Below are positions 40,289-48,295 of a DNA stretch of 64,000 nucleotides, piece by piece. The stretch spans positions 1 to 64,000 of the forward strand of contig JAFLRN010000006.1 of the NCBI GenBank assembly GCA_022511385.1. The letters run 5' to 3'. The notes below the pieces were generated by a model. It had not been told where the DNA came from. It searched no databases and saw nothing but the letters and a program-made list of their open reading frames with translations. A program made the translations under genes and the position numbers. The stretch is from Acetatifactor sp. (lineage in GTDB: Bacteria > Bacillota > Clostridia > Lachnospirales > Lachnospiraceae). Position 1 is the stretch's first letter. Every line of letters begins with the position of its first letter.

Positions 40289-41035
40289 ATGACTATTAAC
40301 GGCATGAATGGAGTGAACGCACAGGCAGGGCAGATGAGAATGAATCAGGCAGCGGATTCTTATAGCAGGAACCTGCAGAAACAGATCGCTGATGCGCAAA
40401 AACAGCTGCGGGAACTGTCTTCCAATGAGGGCTTATCATTGGAAGAGAAAATGAAAAAGAGGCAGGAGATACAGCAGCATATCAGTGACCTGAATATGCA
40501 GCTAAGGCAGCACCAGATGGAGCAGCGCAGAGAGGCTATGAATAATGCGAAGGAACAGCAGGATGAAGGTTCTTCCATGGATGGCATGCTGGGTGGAACA
40601 AGCAAGGCAGAAAGCAAAAGCACAGGGCTTTCACAGGCAAGCATGACAGCAATGATTTCTGCGGGCAGTTCCATAAAACAGGCAAAAGTACAGGGCGGCA
40701 TCGCAACAAAACTGGATGGGAGAGCAGGAGTGCTGGAATCTGAAATTAAGCTGGATAAAGTCAGGGGAGGGGATACGCAGGCAAAAGAAGTAGAACTGGC
40801 AGAGGTCGAACGGAAAGCGCAGACAGCGACTTCATCACAACTCTCCACGCTGGCGGACGCAAGTAAGGCTATGGAGGCAGCCGCAAAGGCAGACAGCAAG
40901 TCGGAAAAGACCGACAACGAAGATGCAAAGACTGTAGATGCGCAGGAAAAAGATGCAAACGAAAACAGGTACGAACCAGAGAGCGAAAAAGCACCGCAGC
41001 CGGCAGTGTATGCATCCGTGGATATTCGCTTGTAG
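40289..41035 (+). CDS. FlxA-like coiled-coil protein
   Basis: LQKQIADAQKQLRELSSNEGLSLEEKMKKRQEIQQHISDLNMQLRQHQMEQRRE; FlxA-like pattern. Confidence 0.75.
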   Translation: MTINGMNGVNAQAGQMRMNQAADSYSRNLQKQIADAQKQLRELSSNEGLSLEEKMKKRQEIQQHISDLNMQLRQHQMEQRREAMNNAKEQQDEGSSMDGMLGGTSKAESKSTGLSQASMTAMISAGSSIKQAKVQGGIATKLDGRAGVLESEIKLDKVRGGDTQAKEVELAEVERKAQTATSSQLSTLADASKAMEAAAKADSKSEKTDNEDAKTVDAQEKDANENRYEPESEKAPQPAVYASVDIRL

Positions 41036-41047
41036 GAGGTGACACAT

Positions 41048-41866
41048 ATGTCAGGAATTAATTTTAATGATTATGCAACCTATGATGCCGGTTACGATTT
41101 TTCTTCTCTTCTGGGTGGAACGACCAATTCTTCAGGCAACCTGCTTTCAGACTATGCTTCCATCAAGAACGGAAGTTACGGAAAGTTGATGAAAGCATAT
41201 TATGCAAAAATGGATGCAGAAAACGTATCAGCAACGGGAGATTCTACGAAAAGGCTGACACTCATGAAGTCAAACGCAGATTCTTTGAAGAAGTCTGCGG
41301 ATGTCTTGAATAATGCTTCGCTATGGGAAAAAAAGAAAATTAAGACAACGGATGAAGAAACAGGGGAAGAGGTCGAGGTAGAGGATTATGATTGGAATGC
41401 AATCACGAAAGCGGTAAAATCCTTTATCGAGGATTATAACTCTGTTGTGGAGCAAGCAGGCGATTCCGATACGAAAAATGTGCTCCGCAATGCGGCGTGG
41501 ATGACCGGCATGACAGATAAAGCTCAAAATCTGCTCTCACAGGTAGGGATCACTATCGGAAAAGGCAACAAGCTGGAACTGGATGAAGATGCTTTAAAGA
41601 AGGCCAATATCGCTACTTTGAAATCTCTGTTTACAGGATACGGTTCATTTGCTGATAGAATCGCCCAAAAAGCAGGCAGTATCAGTAGTGCTGCGACTAA
41701 TGCAGCAGCAAGGGATAAGGGAGGAACATATACAAGAAACGGAAGTTATTCTGATACCCTTTCAAAAGTGTTATCCGGTATTGTGGATGCCAAAGTGGGG
41801 GATGATTACAGCAGTTCGGTTACAACGTCAAAGTCTGCGTCTGGCAAACAGGATCAGGAAGCGTAA
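41048..41866 (+). CDS. Protein with flagellar cap (FliD) C-terminal-like region
   Basis: ITKAVKSFIEDYNSVVEQAG...KGNKLELDEDALKKANIATLKSLFTGYGSFADRIAQKAGSISS resembles FliD_C. Confidence 0.6.
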   Translation: MSGINFNDYATYDAGYDFSSLLGGTTNSSGNLLSDYASIKNGSYGKLMKAYYAKMDAENVSATGDSTKRLTLMKSNADSLKKSADVLNNASLWEKKKIKTTDEETGEEVEVEDYDWNAITKAVKSFIEDYNSVVEQAGDSDTKNVLRNAAWMTGMTDKAQNLLSQVGITIGKGNKLELDEDALKKANIATLKSLFTGYGSFADRIAQKAGSISSAATNAAARDKGGTYTRNGSYSDTLSKVLSGIVDAKVGDDYSSSVTTSKSASGKQDQEA

Positions 41867-41917
41867 ATGCTAAATTTGAAAAAAATATAAGCGATATGCA
41901 AAGAAGCGGATGGCATG

Positions 41918-41962
41918 CACGATCGCCGCATGCAGTCAAAAAGCAGCATGCGGCGATCGCTG
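41918..41962. terminator. Bidirectional terminator / palindrome between convergent genes
   Basis: CGATCGCCGCATGC (41920-41933) / GCATGCGGCGATCG (41946-41959). Confidence 0.85.
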
Positions 41963-41966
41963 AATA

Positions 41967-42818
41967 TTACTCTTTCTTATAAAATGCTTCTATTACCTTT
42001 CCCAGATACGCCGTTGCGCCCTTTCCCCATATGCTGTCGGTGACCTTCTGAATTTCTAAATTGGTCTGATAAAAATGGGCTGTCTCCAACAGCAGTTTTG
42101 TGACATCCGCCATCTTGAACAATTCCCGGTATATCAAGTCATACTCCTTCATAAGATCCTGTATCTCTGTCGAATGCATATCACAGTCTTTTTTGTCAAT
42201 CAGCGCCTTGGTTACTGCATCCAGACGTTTCTGGCATTCAGGTATTCTTTCAGGATTACCGGGATTTTTTGAAGCTTCTAATGCAGATTCCTTACTCCCG
42301 TACCATTCAACTACCTTTGCAAAATTCTTTTGAGCCTGCTCGGAAGCTGCGTTTTTCAGAAAATGTTCCTCAAACGCTTCCATGCTTCCATACCTGTCAA
42401 TGAATATCTGTTGCTGTTCATCGTTCATGTTTTTGACCATATCAGTGTACATGGTACGAATTTCTGTTTCATCAAACACCGTAAAGTCCATTTTAGTATC
42501 TCCTTTCAGAATATCATCAATGCTGGAAATTAGCCGCTCTATGCGTTCCTTTTTTGTTTCCAGCATTTTTCTCTGCATTTGCAGAATCTGGTTTCTGTCA
42601 AGAACAGGATCATCCATAATAGTCTTGATTTCCTTTAAAGGAATATCAAACTCACGGAAAAACAATATTTGCTGCAAAGCTTCCAGGGCTTTATCGTCAT
42701 AAAGCCGGTATCCCGCTTCGTTTTTTGACGTAGGAGTAAACAGTCCTATTTCATCATAGTAATGAAGCGTGCGCACGCTGATACCTGTAAGTTTTGATAA
42801 TTCCTTTACTGTCATCAT
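41967..42818 (-). CDS. MerR-family regulator with TipAS-like effector domain
   Basis: MTVKELSKLTGISVRTLHYYDEIGLFTPTSKNEAGYRLY; C-terminal TipAS-like region. Confidence 0.92.
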   Translation of the reverse strand: MMTVKELSKLTGISVRTLHYYDEIGLFTPTSKNEAGYRLYDDKALEALQQILFFREFDIPLKEIKTIMDDPVLDRNQILQMQRKMLETKKERIERLISSIDDILKGDTKMDFTVFDETEIRTMYTDMVKNMNDEQQQIFIDRYGSMEAFEEHFLKNAASEQAQKNFAKVVEWYGSKESALEASKNPGNPERIPECQKRLDAVTKALIDKKDCDMHSTEIQDLMKEYDLIYRELFKMADVTKLLLETAHFYQTNLEIQKVTDSIWGKGATAYLGKVIEAFYKKE

Positions 42819-42849
42819 TCCATTTGGCCTCCTTGTTCCTGATATGACC

Positions 42850-42880
42850 ACTTTACCCTATGACGCTCCGTGAGAGTCAA
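42850..42880 (-). promoter_or_regulatory. MerR-type promoter with 19-bp spacer
   Basis: Minus strand TTGACT-CTCACGGAGCGTCATAGGG(19)-TAAAGT with ACG...CGT dyad in spacer. Confidence 0.7.
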
Positions 42881-42968
42881 TAGGTTTTTGAAATTTTTCT
42901 GTATAAATGTCAGGAATATATTTTAAACCATAATGTAAAATAGTAATAATGATTCTTATGGAGTTGAC

Positions 42969-43418
42969 ATGAGAAAATATTCGGTCATTGCTGTTATATC
43001 AGTTCTTTCGCTGGGAGTGTTGCTGATTGCATATGTAAAAAGACAGCAAGATACAGTTGAAACATTTCATGTAAGCGCAACAACAGAAGATGAGGTAAAG
43101 GACGAACTGATCATAGCTGTGTTTATTGAAAGTATCACAAAAAATGTAAACATGTTTTATTCAGAATATTATACGGGGCAAATTATGGTATATAATTACG
43201 AAACAATTATTGTGGCAATCGAGAAAACAGAGAATAGATCAATATCCGTCAAGTTTGGGGTAACGCCAATGGTCGGCGCGCATAATCCACTGGGTTATGA
43301 TGAATTATTGTATAAGATTGATTATGTGGGAAATGGAAAACTGGTCCAATATGAGCACATAAAAAATTATGATGTGCCGGAAAAATTTCAGGGTTACATA
43401 ATTAAGCCAATAGAATAA
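42969..43418 (+). CDS. Hypothetical membrane-anchored protein (149 aa)
   Basis: N-terminal TM segment, otherwise unknown. Confidence 0.6.
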   Translation: MRKYSVIAVISVLSLGVLLIAYVKRQQDTVETFHVSATTEDEVKDELIIAVFIESITKNVNMFYSEYYTGQIMVYNYETIIVAIEKTENRSISVKFGVTPMVGAHNPLGYDELLYKIDYVGNGKLVQYEHIKNYDVPEKFQGYIIKPIE

Positions 43419-43651
43419 TTTAAGAATGATATGGGATTCTGGGATGAATGAGCTACTGCCGTCACCGATTTCCTGGCTGCCATCAAATAAACGCGTGAAA
43501 AAAGTGTGCACAGGCGCCCTTGATTTTCATTATAAGTATTTACAGATAAACATACTGATTGTATTATAATGAAAAAAGAGGGCACAATGCCTCATGGCTT
43601 TCAAGCCAATGTGAGAATAGTTTGGAAATGTAGATAGAGGGTAACGGAAAT

Positions 43652-44434
43652 ATGTATAAACATCACGAAGAATCCATTGCAAATATGAAAGAGTATTTTA
43701 GAAAGCAAGGAGTCATAGCCTTGATTCTAATAGGTTCTGTGGCAAAGAGAACAGCGAGAGCAGATTCCGATCTTGACTGTGCTGTTGTTTTATCTGAGGA
43801 AGAATACGCAGAAAAAGAGAAAAGAAACGTGACAACAGAGACAGTGGACGGATACTGTACATATGAAGGTGGATATTTTGATATTAAGTATATGACAAAG
43901 GCGTATCTAAAAGAATTGGCCGTGAAAGGCAGTGAACCGGCTAGAAACACTTTTGCCAAAGCCAGAATTTTATTTTGTAATGATGCGGAGATTGAAGATA
44001 TACTACCACAGATTCCGGTGTTTCAGAAAAAAGACAAGGAGGATAAGTTACTATCTTTTTACTCGGATTTTTGGCTCAATTATTACTATTATCTGAAATG
44101 TCCGATTGATGGATATATGAAAATGCGGACTATAGCAGAAATAATATACAGCGTGTATCGAATGATTCTGCAGGAAAATGAGATTTTGTTTGATTGTAAC
44201 AGACGCTTAGAAAAGCAGGTACAATCAATATCTGATAAAACTGCTGACTTGGTCAGATTGGCAAGACAACTTGAAGCTTCCCAAAACGAACAGGATGCTG
44301 ATAAATTTGTAGAAAAATTCCATGAGATTACAACATATGTGCCGCCAAAGGATATGAGAGTAGTCTTGACAAGATATTCAAAAGACTTTCAAGAATGGTG
44401 GAGGGAACCAAGACCGAATATCAATGAATGGTAA
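43652..44434 (+). CDS. Nucleotidyltransferase-fold protein
   Basis: ALILIGSVAKRTARADSDLDCAVVL matches GSxAxG...SDxD nucleotidyltransferase motif. Confidence 0.82.
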   Translation: MYKHHEESIANMKEYFRKQGVIALILIGSVAKRTARADSDLDCAVVLSEEEYAEKEKRNVTTETVDGYCTYEGGYFDIKYMTKAYLKELAVKGSEPARNTFAKARILFCNDAEIEDILPQIPVFQKKDKEDKLLSFYSDFWLNYYYYLKCPIDGYMKMRTIAEIIYSVYRMILQENEILFDCNRRLEKQVQSISDKTADLVRLARQLEASQNEQDADKFVEKFHEITTYVPPKDMRVVLTRYSKDFQEWWREPRPNINEW

Positions 44435-44472
44435 AGTACAGTAGTTCTCATATTTATTCTATACAGTTATAG

Positions 44473-44499
44473 AATTGGCGGGGAGTCTCCCCGCCAATT
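44473..44499. terminator. Bidirectional terminator-type palindrome
   Basis: AATTGGCGGGGA-gtc-TCCCCGCCAATT. Confidence 0.85.
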
Positions 44500-44587
44500 A
44501 GGTTGGATCCGGGTCTATCGACCAGGCCAATATTATTACACATGCGTAAATCAGATTCAGTATCTGCCATGAGTAAACAACTACATT

Positions 44588-45367
44588 TTACGCCGTCAAA
44601 TAAGTCCGCATCGTCCTAAGTGCATTCTTCTCCAGCCTCGACACCTGGGCCTGTGAAATGCCGATGGATTCCGCTACCTCCATCTGGGTCTTGCCCTCAA
44701 AGAACCGCAGTGAGATGATTTCATGTTCCCTGGCATTCAGCTTCTTCATAGCTTCACTCAAGGACAGATGCTCCACCCAGGTCTCCTCTTTGTTCTTCTT
44801 ATCGCTGATCTGGTCCATTACATACAGTGTATCCCCACCGTCCGTGAAGATGGGTTCGTAGAGACTCATAGGATTCTGGATTGCATCGAGAGCATAGGCA
44901 ATGTCCTCCTTGGCGATGCCGATTTCACCCGCAATCTCTTCAATGGTCGGCTCTTTCAAATTTTTTCTTGTCAGGTTTTCTCTGGCATAGATCGCCTTAT
45001 ATGCCGTATCCTTCAACGACCTGGACACCCGGATGCTGCTGTTATCCCGCAAAAACCTCCGAATTTCGCCAATGATCATCGGAACAGCATAAGTGGAAAA
45101 CTTCACATTCAGGGAGGAGTCAAAATTATCAATGGCTTTGATGAGCCCGATGCAGCCGATCTGGAACAGGTCGTCCACATTTTCGTTGCTGGAGGCGAAG
45201 CGCTTGATGACGCTTAAGACAAGCCTCAGGTTTCCTTCGATGTATTCTTCTCTGGCTTTTGTATCGCCCTCCCCGATTCTCTGGAAGAGGGCTTCCTTTT
45301 CCTCGGCCTTCAGCAGAGGGAGCTTTGAGGTATTTACCCCGCAGATTTCTACCTTTCCCTGTGTCAT
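44588..45367 (-). CDS. sigG: Sporulation sigma factor SigG
   Basis: KVEICGVNTSKLPLLKAEEKEALF N-terminus characteristic of SigG; regions 2-4 intact; AGAGGAG RBS before MTQGK. Confidence 0.93.
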   Translation of the reverse strand: MTQGKVEICGVNTSKLPLLKAEEKEALFQRIGEGDTKAREEYIEGNLRLVLSVIKRFASSNENVDDLFQIGCIGLIKAIDNFDSSLNVKFSTYAVPMIIGEIRRFLRDNSSIRVSRSLKDTAYKAIYARENLTRKNLKEPTIEEIAGEIGIAKEDIAYALDAIQNPMSLYEPIFTDGGDTLYVMDQISDKKNKEETWVEHLSLSEAMKKLNAREHEIISLRFFEGKTQMEVAESIGISQAQVSRLEKNALRTMRTYLTA

Positions 45368-45531
45368 GTCTCCTCTTTCCGCGGGCACAACTTTCGCCTG
45401 CTGTTTCTTTTTGTTACTGATCGATGGAACAAATCGTAACTCTTTTTCTCACAGTGGTAGTATGTGCCTGAAGAGCAAAATTATTCCGCAGTTTTGAGAA
45501 TCGTTAGTGAAAAATGGCGGTTTTTTGTAAT

Positions 45532-45599
45532 GGGAAATTTTGTATTACAGCAAGGGAAATTATGTGTTATGAAAAAGGGAAATTATGTGTTACAAAAAG
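45532..45599. repeat. Three tandem 22-23 bp repeats
   Basis: GGGAAATTTTGTATTACAGCAA / GGGAAATTATGTGTTATGAAAAA / GGGAAATTATGTGTTACAAAAAG. Confidence 0.85.
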
Positions 45600-45650
45600 T
45601 AAAATTTGCATATACTGGTAATAAAAAGCTGCGGCAAAAGGTGCGGTGAA

Positions 45651-45884
45651 ATGCTGTTTTCAGAGTTAAAGTGTAAGGATGTGATCAATACAAGAGATTG
45701 TAAGAAGCTGGGAAAGGTTTGCGATCTGGAATTTGATCCCTGCACCGGGTGCATCTGCAAGATCATGGTACCGGGAAATAACCGAATTCTCAATTTTCTC
45801 AACTGCGAGCCCAGCATAGTCATTCCGTTTAAGGATATTTGCCAGATTGGTCCCGATATCATTCTGGTTGACATTCCATGCTGA
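45651..45884 (+). CDS. YlmC/YmxH family sporulation protein (PRC-barrel)
   Basis: MLFSELKCKDVINTRDCKKLGKVCDLEFDPCTGCI; typical neighbour of sigG. Confidence 0.88.
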   Translation: MLFSELKCKDVINTRDCKKLGKVCDLEFDPCTGCICKIMVPGNNRILNFLNCEPSIVIPFKDICQIGPDIILVDIPC

Positions 45885-45947
45885 AACAGTTTAAAATAAA
45901 TATAGGTGTTTTGTCGAATTTACACACCGGAGAAAGGGGATACAGAC

Positions 45948-46397
45948 ATGAAATGTCCTTTTTGCAGCCACGAAAATACAAGAGTGATCGATTCCAGACC
46001 GGCGGAGGACAATAATTCCATCAGACGCCGCAGGGTCTGTGACGAATGCGGGAAACGCTTTACTACTTATGAGAAGGTGGAAACCATTCCTCTGATCATT
46101 ATCAAGAAAGATGACAATAGGGAGACCTACGACCGATCCAAGATAGAGGCCGGCGTACTCCGGGCCTGCCATAAGCGGCCTGTCAGTGCCCAGCAGATTA
46201 CAGGTTTGGTGGACGAGGTAGAGAACGAGGTCATGAACATGGAGGAGAAGGAGATTTCCAGCCAGGTCATCGGTGAGCTTTTGATGAACAAGCTGAAAAA
46301 TCTGGATCCGGTTGCATATGTGCGTTTTGCGTCCGTGTATAGAGAATTTAAGGATATCAACACCTTTATGGACGAGCTGAAGAAAGTGCTGGAGTGA
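45948..46397 (+). CDS. nrdR: Transcriptional repressor NrdR
   Basis: MKCPFCSHENTRVIDSRPAEDNNSIRRRRVCDECGKRFTTYE zinc ribbon plus ATP-cone. Confidence 0.97.
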   Translation: MKCPFCSHENTRVIDSRPAEDNNSIRRRRVCDECGKRFTTYEKVETIPLIIIKKDDNRETYDRSKIEAGVLRACHKRPVSAQQITGLVDEVENEVMNMEEKEISSQVIGELLMNKLKNLDPVAYVRFASVYREFKDINTFMDELKKVLE

Positions 46398-46647
46398 AGT
46401 GCCTGAGCCTGATAGCAAAACTGGGTAAAGCGGACTGGCATAATGACTAAATGGAGTGAGATGAGAACGGAGCATAGTGAGAACTAAGCAAATCAAGAGT
46501 TAAGCAGATTGAAACGAAGCAAAGAGGAGACCTCTGCACAGCTGCTATGACAACTATAAGTATATAGGTGGTCATAACAAGTGTGCAGGGGTTTTCGCAG
46601 TTTGATCCCGCAGAAGGCAGTTTTGACATCAGCATGCTCATGCTTTC

Positions 46648-48000
46648 TCAGTGCTTCTTGAAAAATCGCCACAAGCATACCAGATACAGGGCGCCCAGGA
46701 TCAACTGGCTGGCCAGCAAACCCCAGAGATATCCAGGGATGCCAAACCGCGGCACTGCCCAGAACACAAATGCCAGTCTGATCAGCAGGCAGATAACATT
46801 CATGGCAAAGATGTGCCCCGCCATCCCCAGTCCTTGAAGAATGCTGGAGAGCGTGGTGTCCAGATAAAGGAAGGGGCAGATGAAGCCCAGAGTGGAGATA
46901 AAGTATCCCGCAAGTGGGCTGTGAAACAGGGTGGTACCAGCCCATTGTCCCAGGAGGACAAAAATACACAGGCAGCCAAATCCCATGAGTCCACAGTACT
47001 TGATGGTTTTGACGGTATATTTTTTTACGGCGTTTATGTCTCCCAGAGCATAGCTCTCAGAGATCATAGGCAACAGCAGGACCGCCACGGCGCTGGTCAG
47101 GGCGTTGGGAAAGAAGATGAAGGGCATAGCCATTCCGGTGAGAACGCCGTAGACGCTTAAGGAGGTAACATTGTCAAATCCGTAGAGCCGCAGTCTGGCA
47201 GGGATGGAGACGGATTCCACGCTCTGCAGAAGATTCAGCACGATACGGTTTGCGGTCAGGGGCAGCGCCATGGCCAGCAGCTGGCCGTATAATCTTTTGG
47301 AGGTTCCCAATACTCTGCGTGAGCCGGTGAGAGCCGAAAGACCCCATTGCCCCCGGGATTTGTAAAAGTGCTGCCAGGCTGCTCCCATAGACACCAGCAT
47401 GGAGAAAAATTCTCCCACGGTGAGTCCGAGTACGGCGACGGAGATGGAAGGTGTTTTTCCGACAGAGATGAAATAGGTAGCAATTATGTATACGCAGCCC
47501 ACTCTGACAGCCTGCTCCAGAAGCTGGGAGACGGAAGGGATGCCTGCTTTCTTGATGCCATAGAAATATCCGTTGGCACAGGCGTGGATGGCACCCAGCG
47601 GGATGGAGAAGGAGAGGATCCGTAGCATGTCGGCGGTGCGGGGCTCCTGTAATAACTGGGCTGCGATGGGGTCTGCCAGCCTGTAGACAACCAGATTGCA
47701 TAAAAGCGACAGGGGAAGGGAGATGCTAAGACCCACAGCCAGCGGCCGGAAGGAGGGGCGCTTTTCCCGGGCGGCCTGCTCGGCTACCAGCTTTGAAATG
47801 GCAGTCTGATAACCCGCGGCAGTCAGGGAGAAGGACAGGGAGAGAACCGGGCCCAGGAGCTGGTAAATGCCCATTCCCTCTTCGCCGAACAGCCGCGACA
47901 GATAAATCCGGTAAAAGAATCCAATGATGCGGGTCAGAAAACCGGTGGCGGTTAAAATGATGGTCCCAAAGACCAAAGGGTGACTTTTTCTTGTATTCAT
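46648..48000 (-). CDS. Polysaccharide biosynthesis / SpoVB-like flippase
   Basis: Multi-TM MATE/MOP-fold; ILTATGFLTRIIGFFYRIYLSRLFGEEGMGIYQL. Confidence 0.9.
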   Translation of the reverse strand: MNTRKSHPLVFGTIILTATGFLTRIIGFFYRIYLSRLFGEEGMGIYQLLGPVLSLSFSLTAAGYQTAISKLVAEQAAREKRPSFRPLAVGLSISLPLSLLCNLVVYRLADPIAAQLLQEPRTADMLRILSFSIPLGAIHACANGYFYGIKKAGIPSVSQLLEQAVRVGCVYIIATYFISVGKTPSISVAVLGLTVGEFFSMLVSMGAAWQHFYKSRGQWGLSALTGSRRVLGTSKRLYGQLLAMALPLTANRIVLNLLQSVESVSIPARLRLYGFDNVTSLSVYGVLTGMAMPFIFFPNALTSAVAVLLLPMISESYALGDINAVKKYTVKTIKYCGLMGFGCLCIFVLLGQWAGTTLFHSPLAGYFISTLGFICPFLYLDTTLSSILQGLGMAGHIFAMNVICLLIRLAFVFWAVPRFGIPGYLWGLLASQLILGALYLVCLWRFFKKH

Positions 48001-48016
48001 AGTTACCAGGCCAGAC

Positions 48017-48098
48017 GTTACTTTTCACACTCTTACTGAATCCAGCCCAGACACTTGCAGGGCTGGCATCACTGGCAGGGCTGGCGTGTGAAAAGCAA
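48017..48098. repeat. Imperfect palindrome, copy 3 of GTGTGAAAAGTAA family
   Basis: GTTACTTTTCACAC (48017-48030) / GTGTGAAAAGCAA (48086-48098) with internal GGGCTGGC repeats. Confidence 0.8.
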
Positions 48099-48295
48099 TG
48101 TCAGACTTTTTCTCTATTTATATTCTCGGCTTACAGTTGACAGAACCAGGGCTTAGTGTTATATTATTTATTAATTCCTAGTAAAATGGTATAAATTAAG
48201 GTGATTGTCATGATCCTACAAGGAACTGTTTGATTTCAGGATGCATGTTTTGAGCAGGTTCATGAAAAAAATGGAATATGAAAGGTGAGATGACC

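Noticed and set aside
45532-45599. Possible CRISPR array
   Set aside because: Units are directly abutting with no spacers and there is no cas gene in the window.
45464-45649. 61-aa ORF with repeated GNFVLQQGK/GNYVLQK peptide
   Set aside because: Produced by the 22-23 bp tandem DNA repeats in an intergenic region; no good RBS, and the repeats are not all multiples of three.
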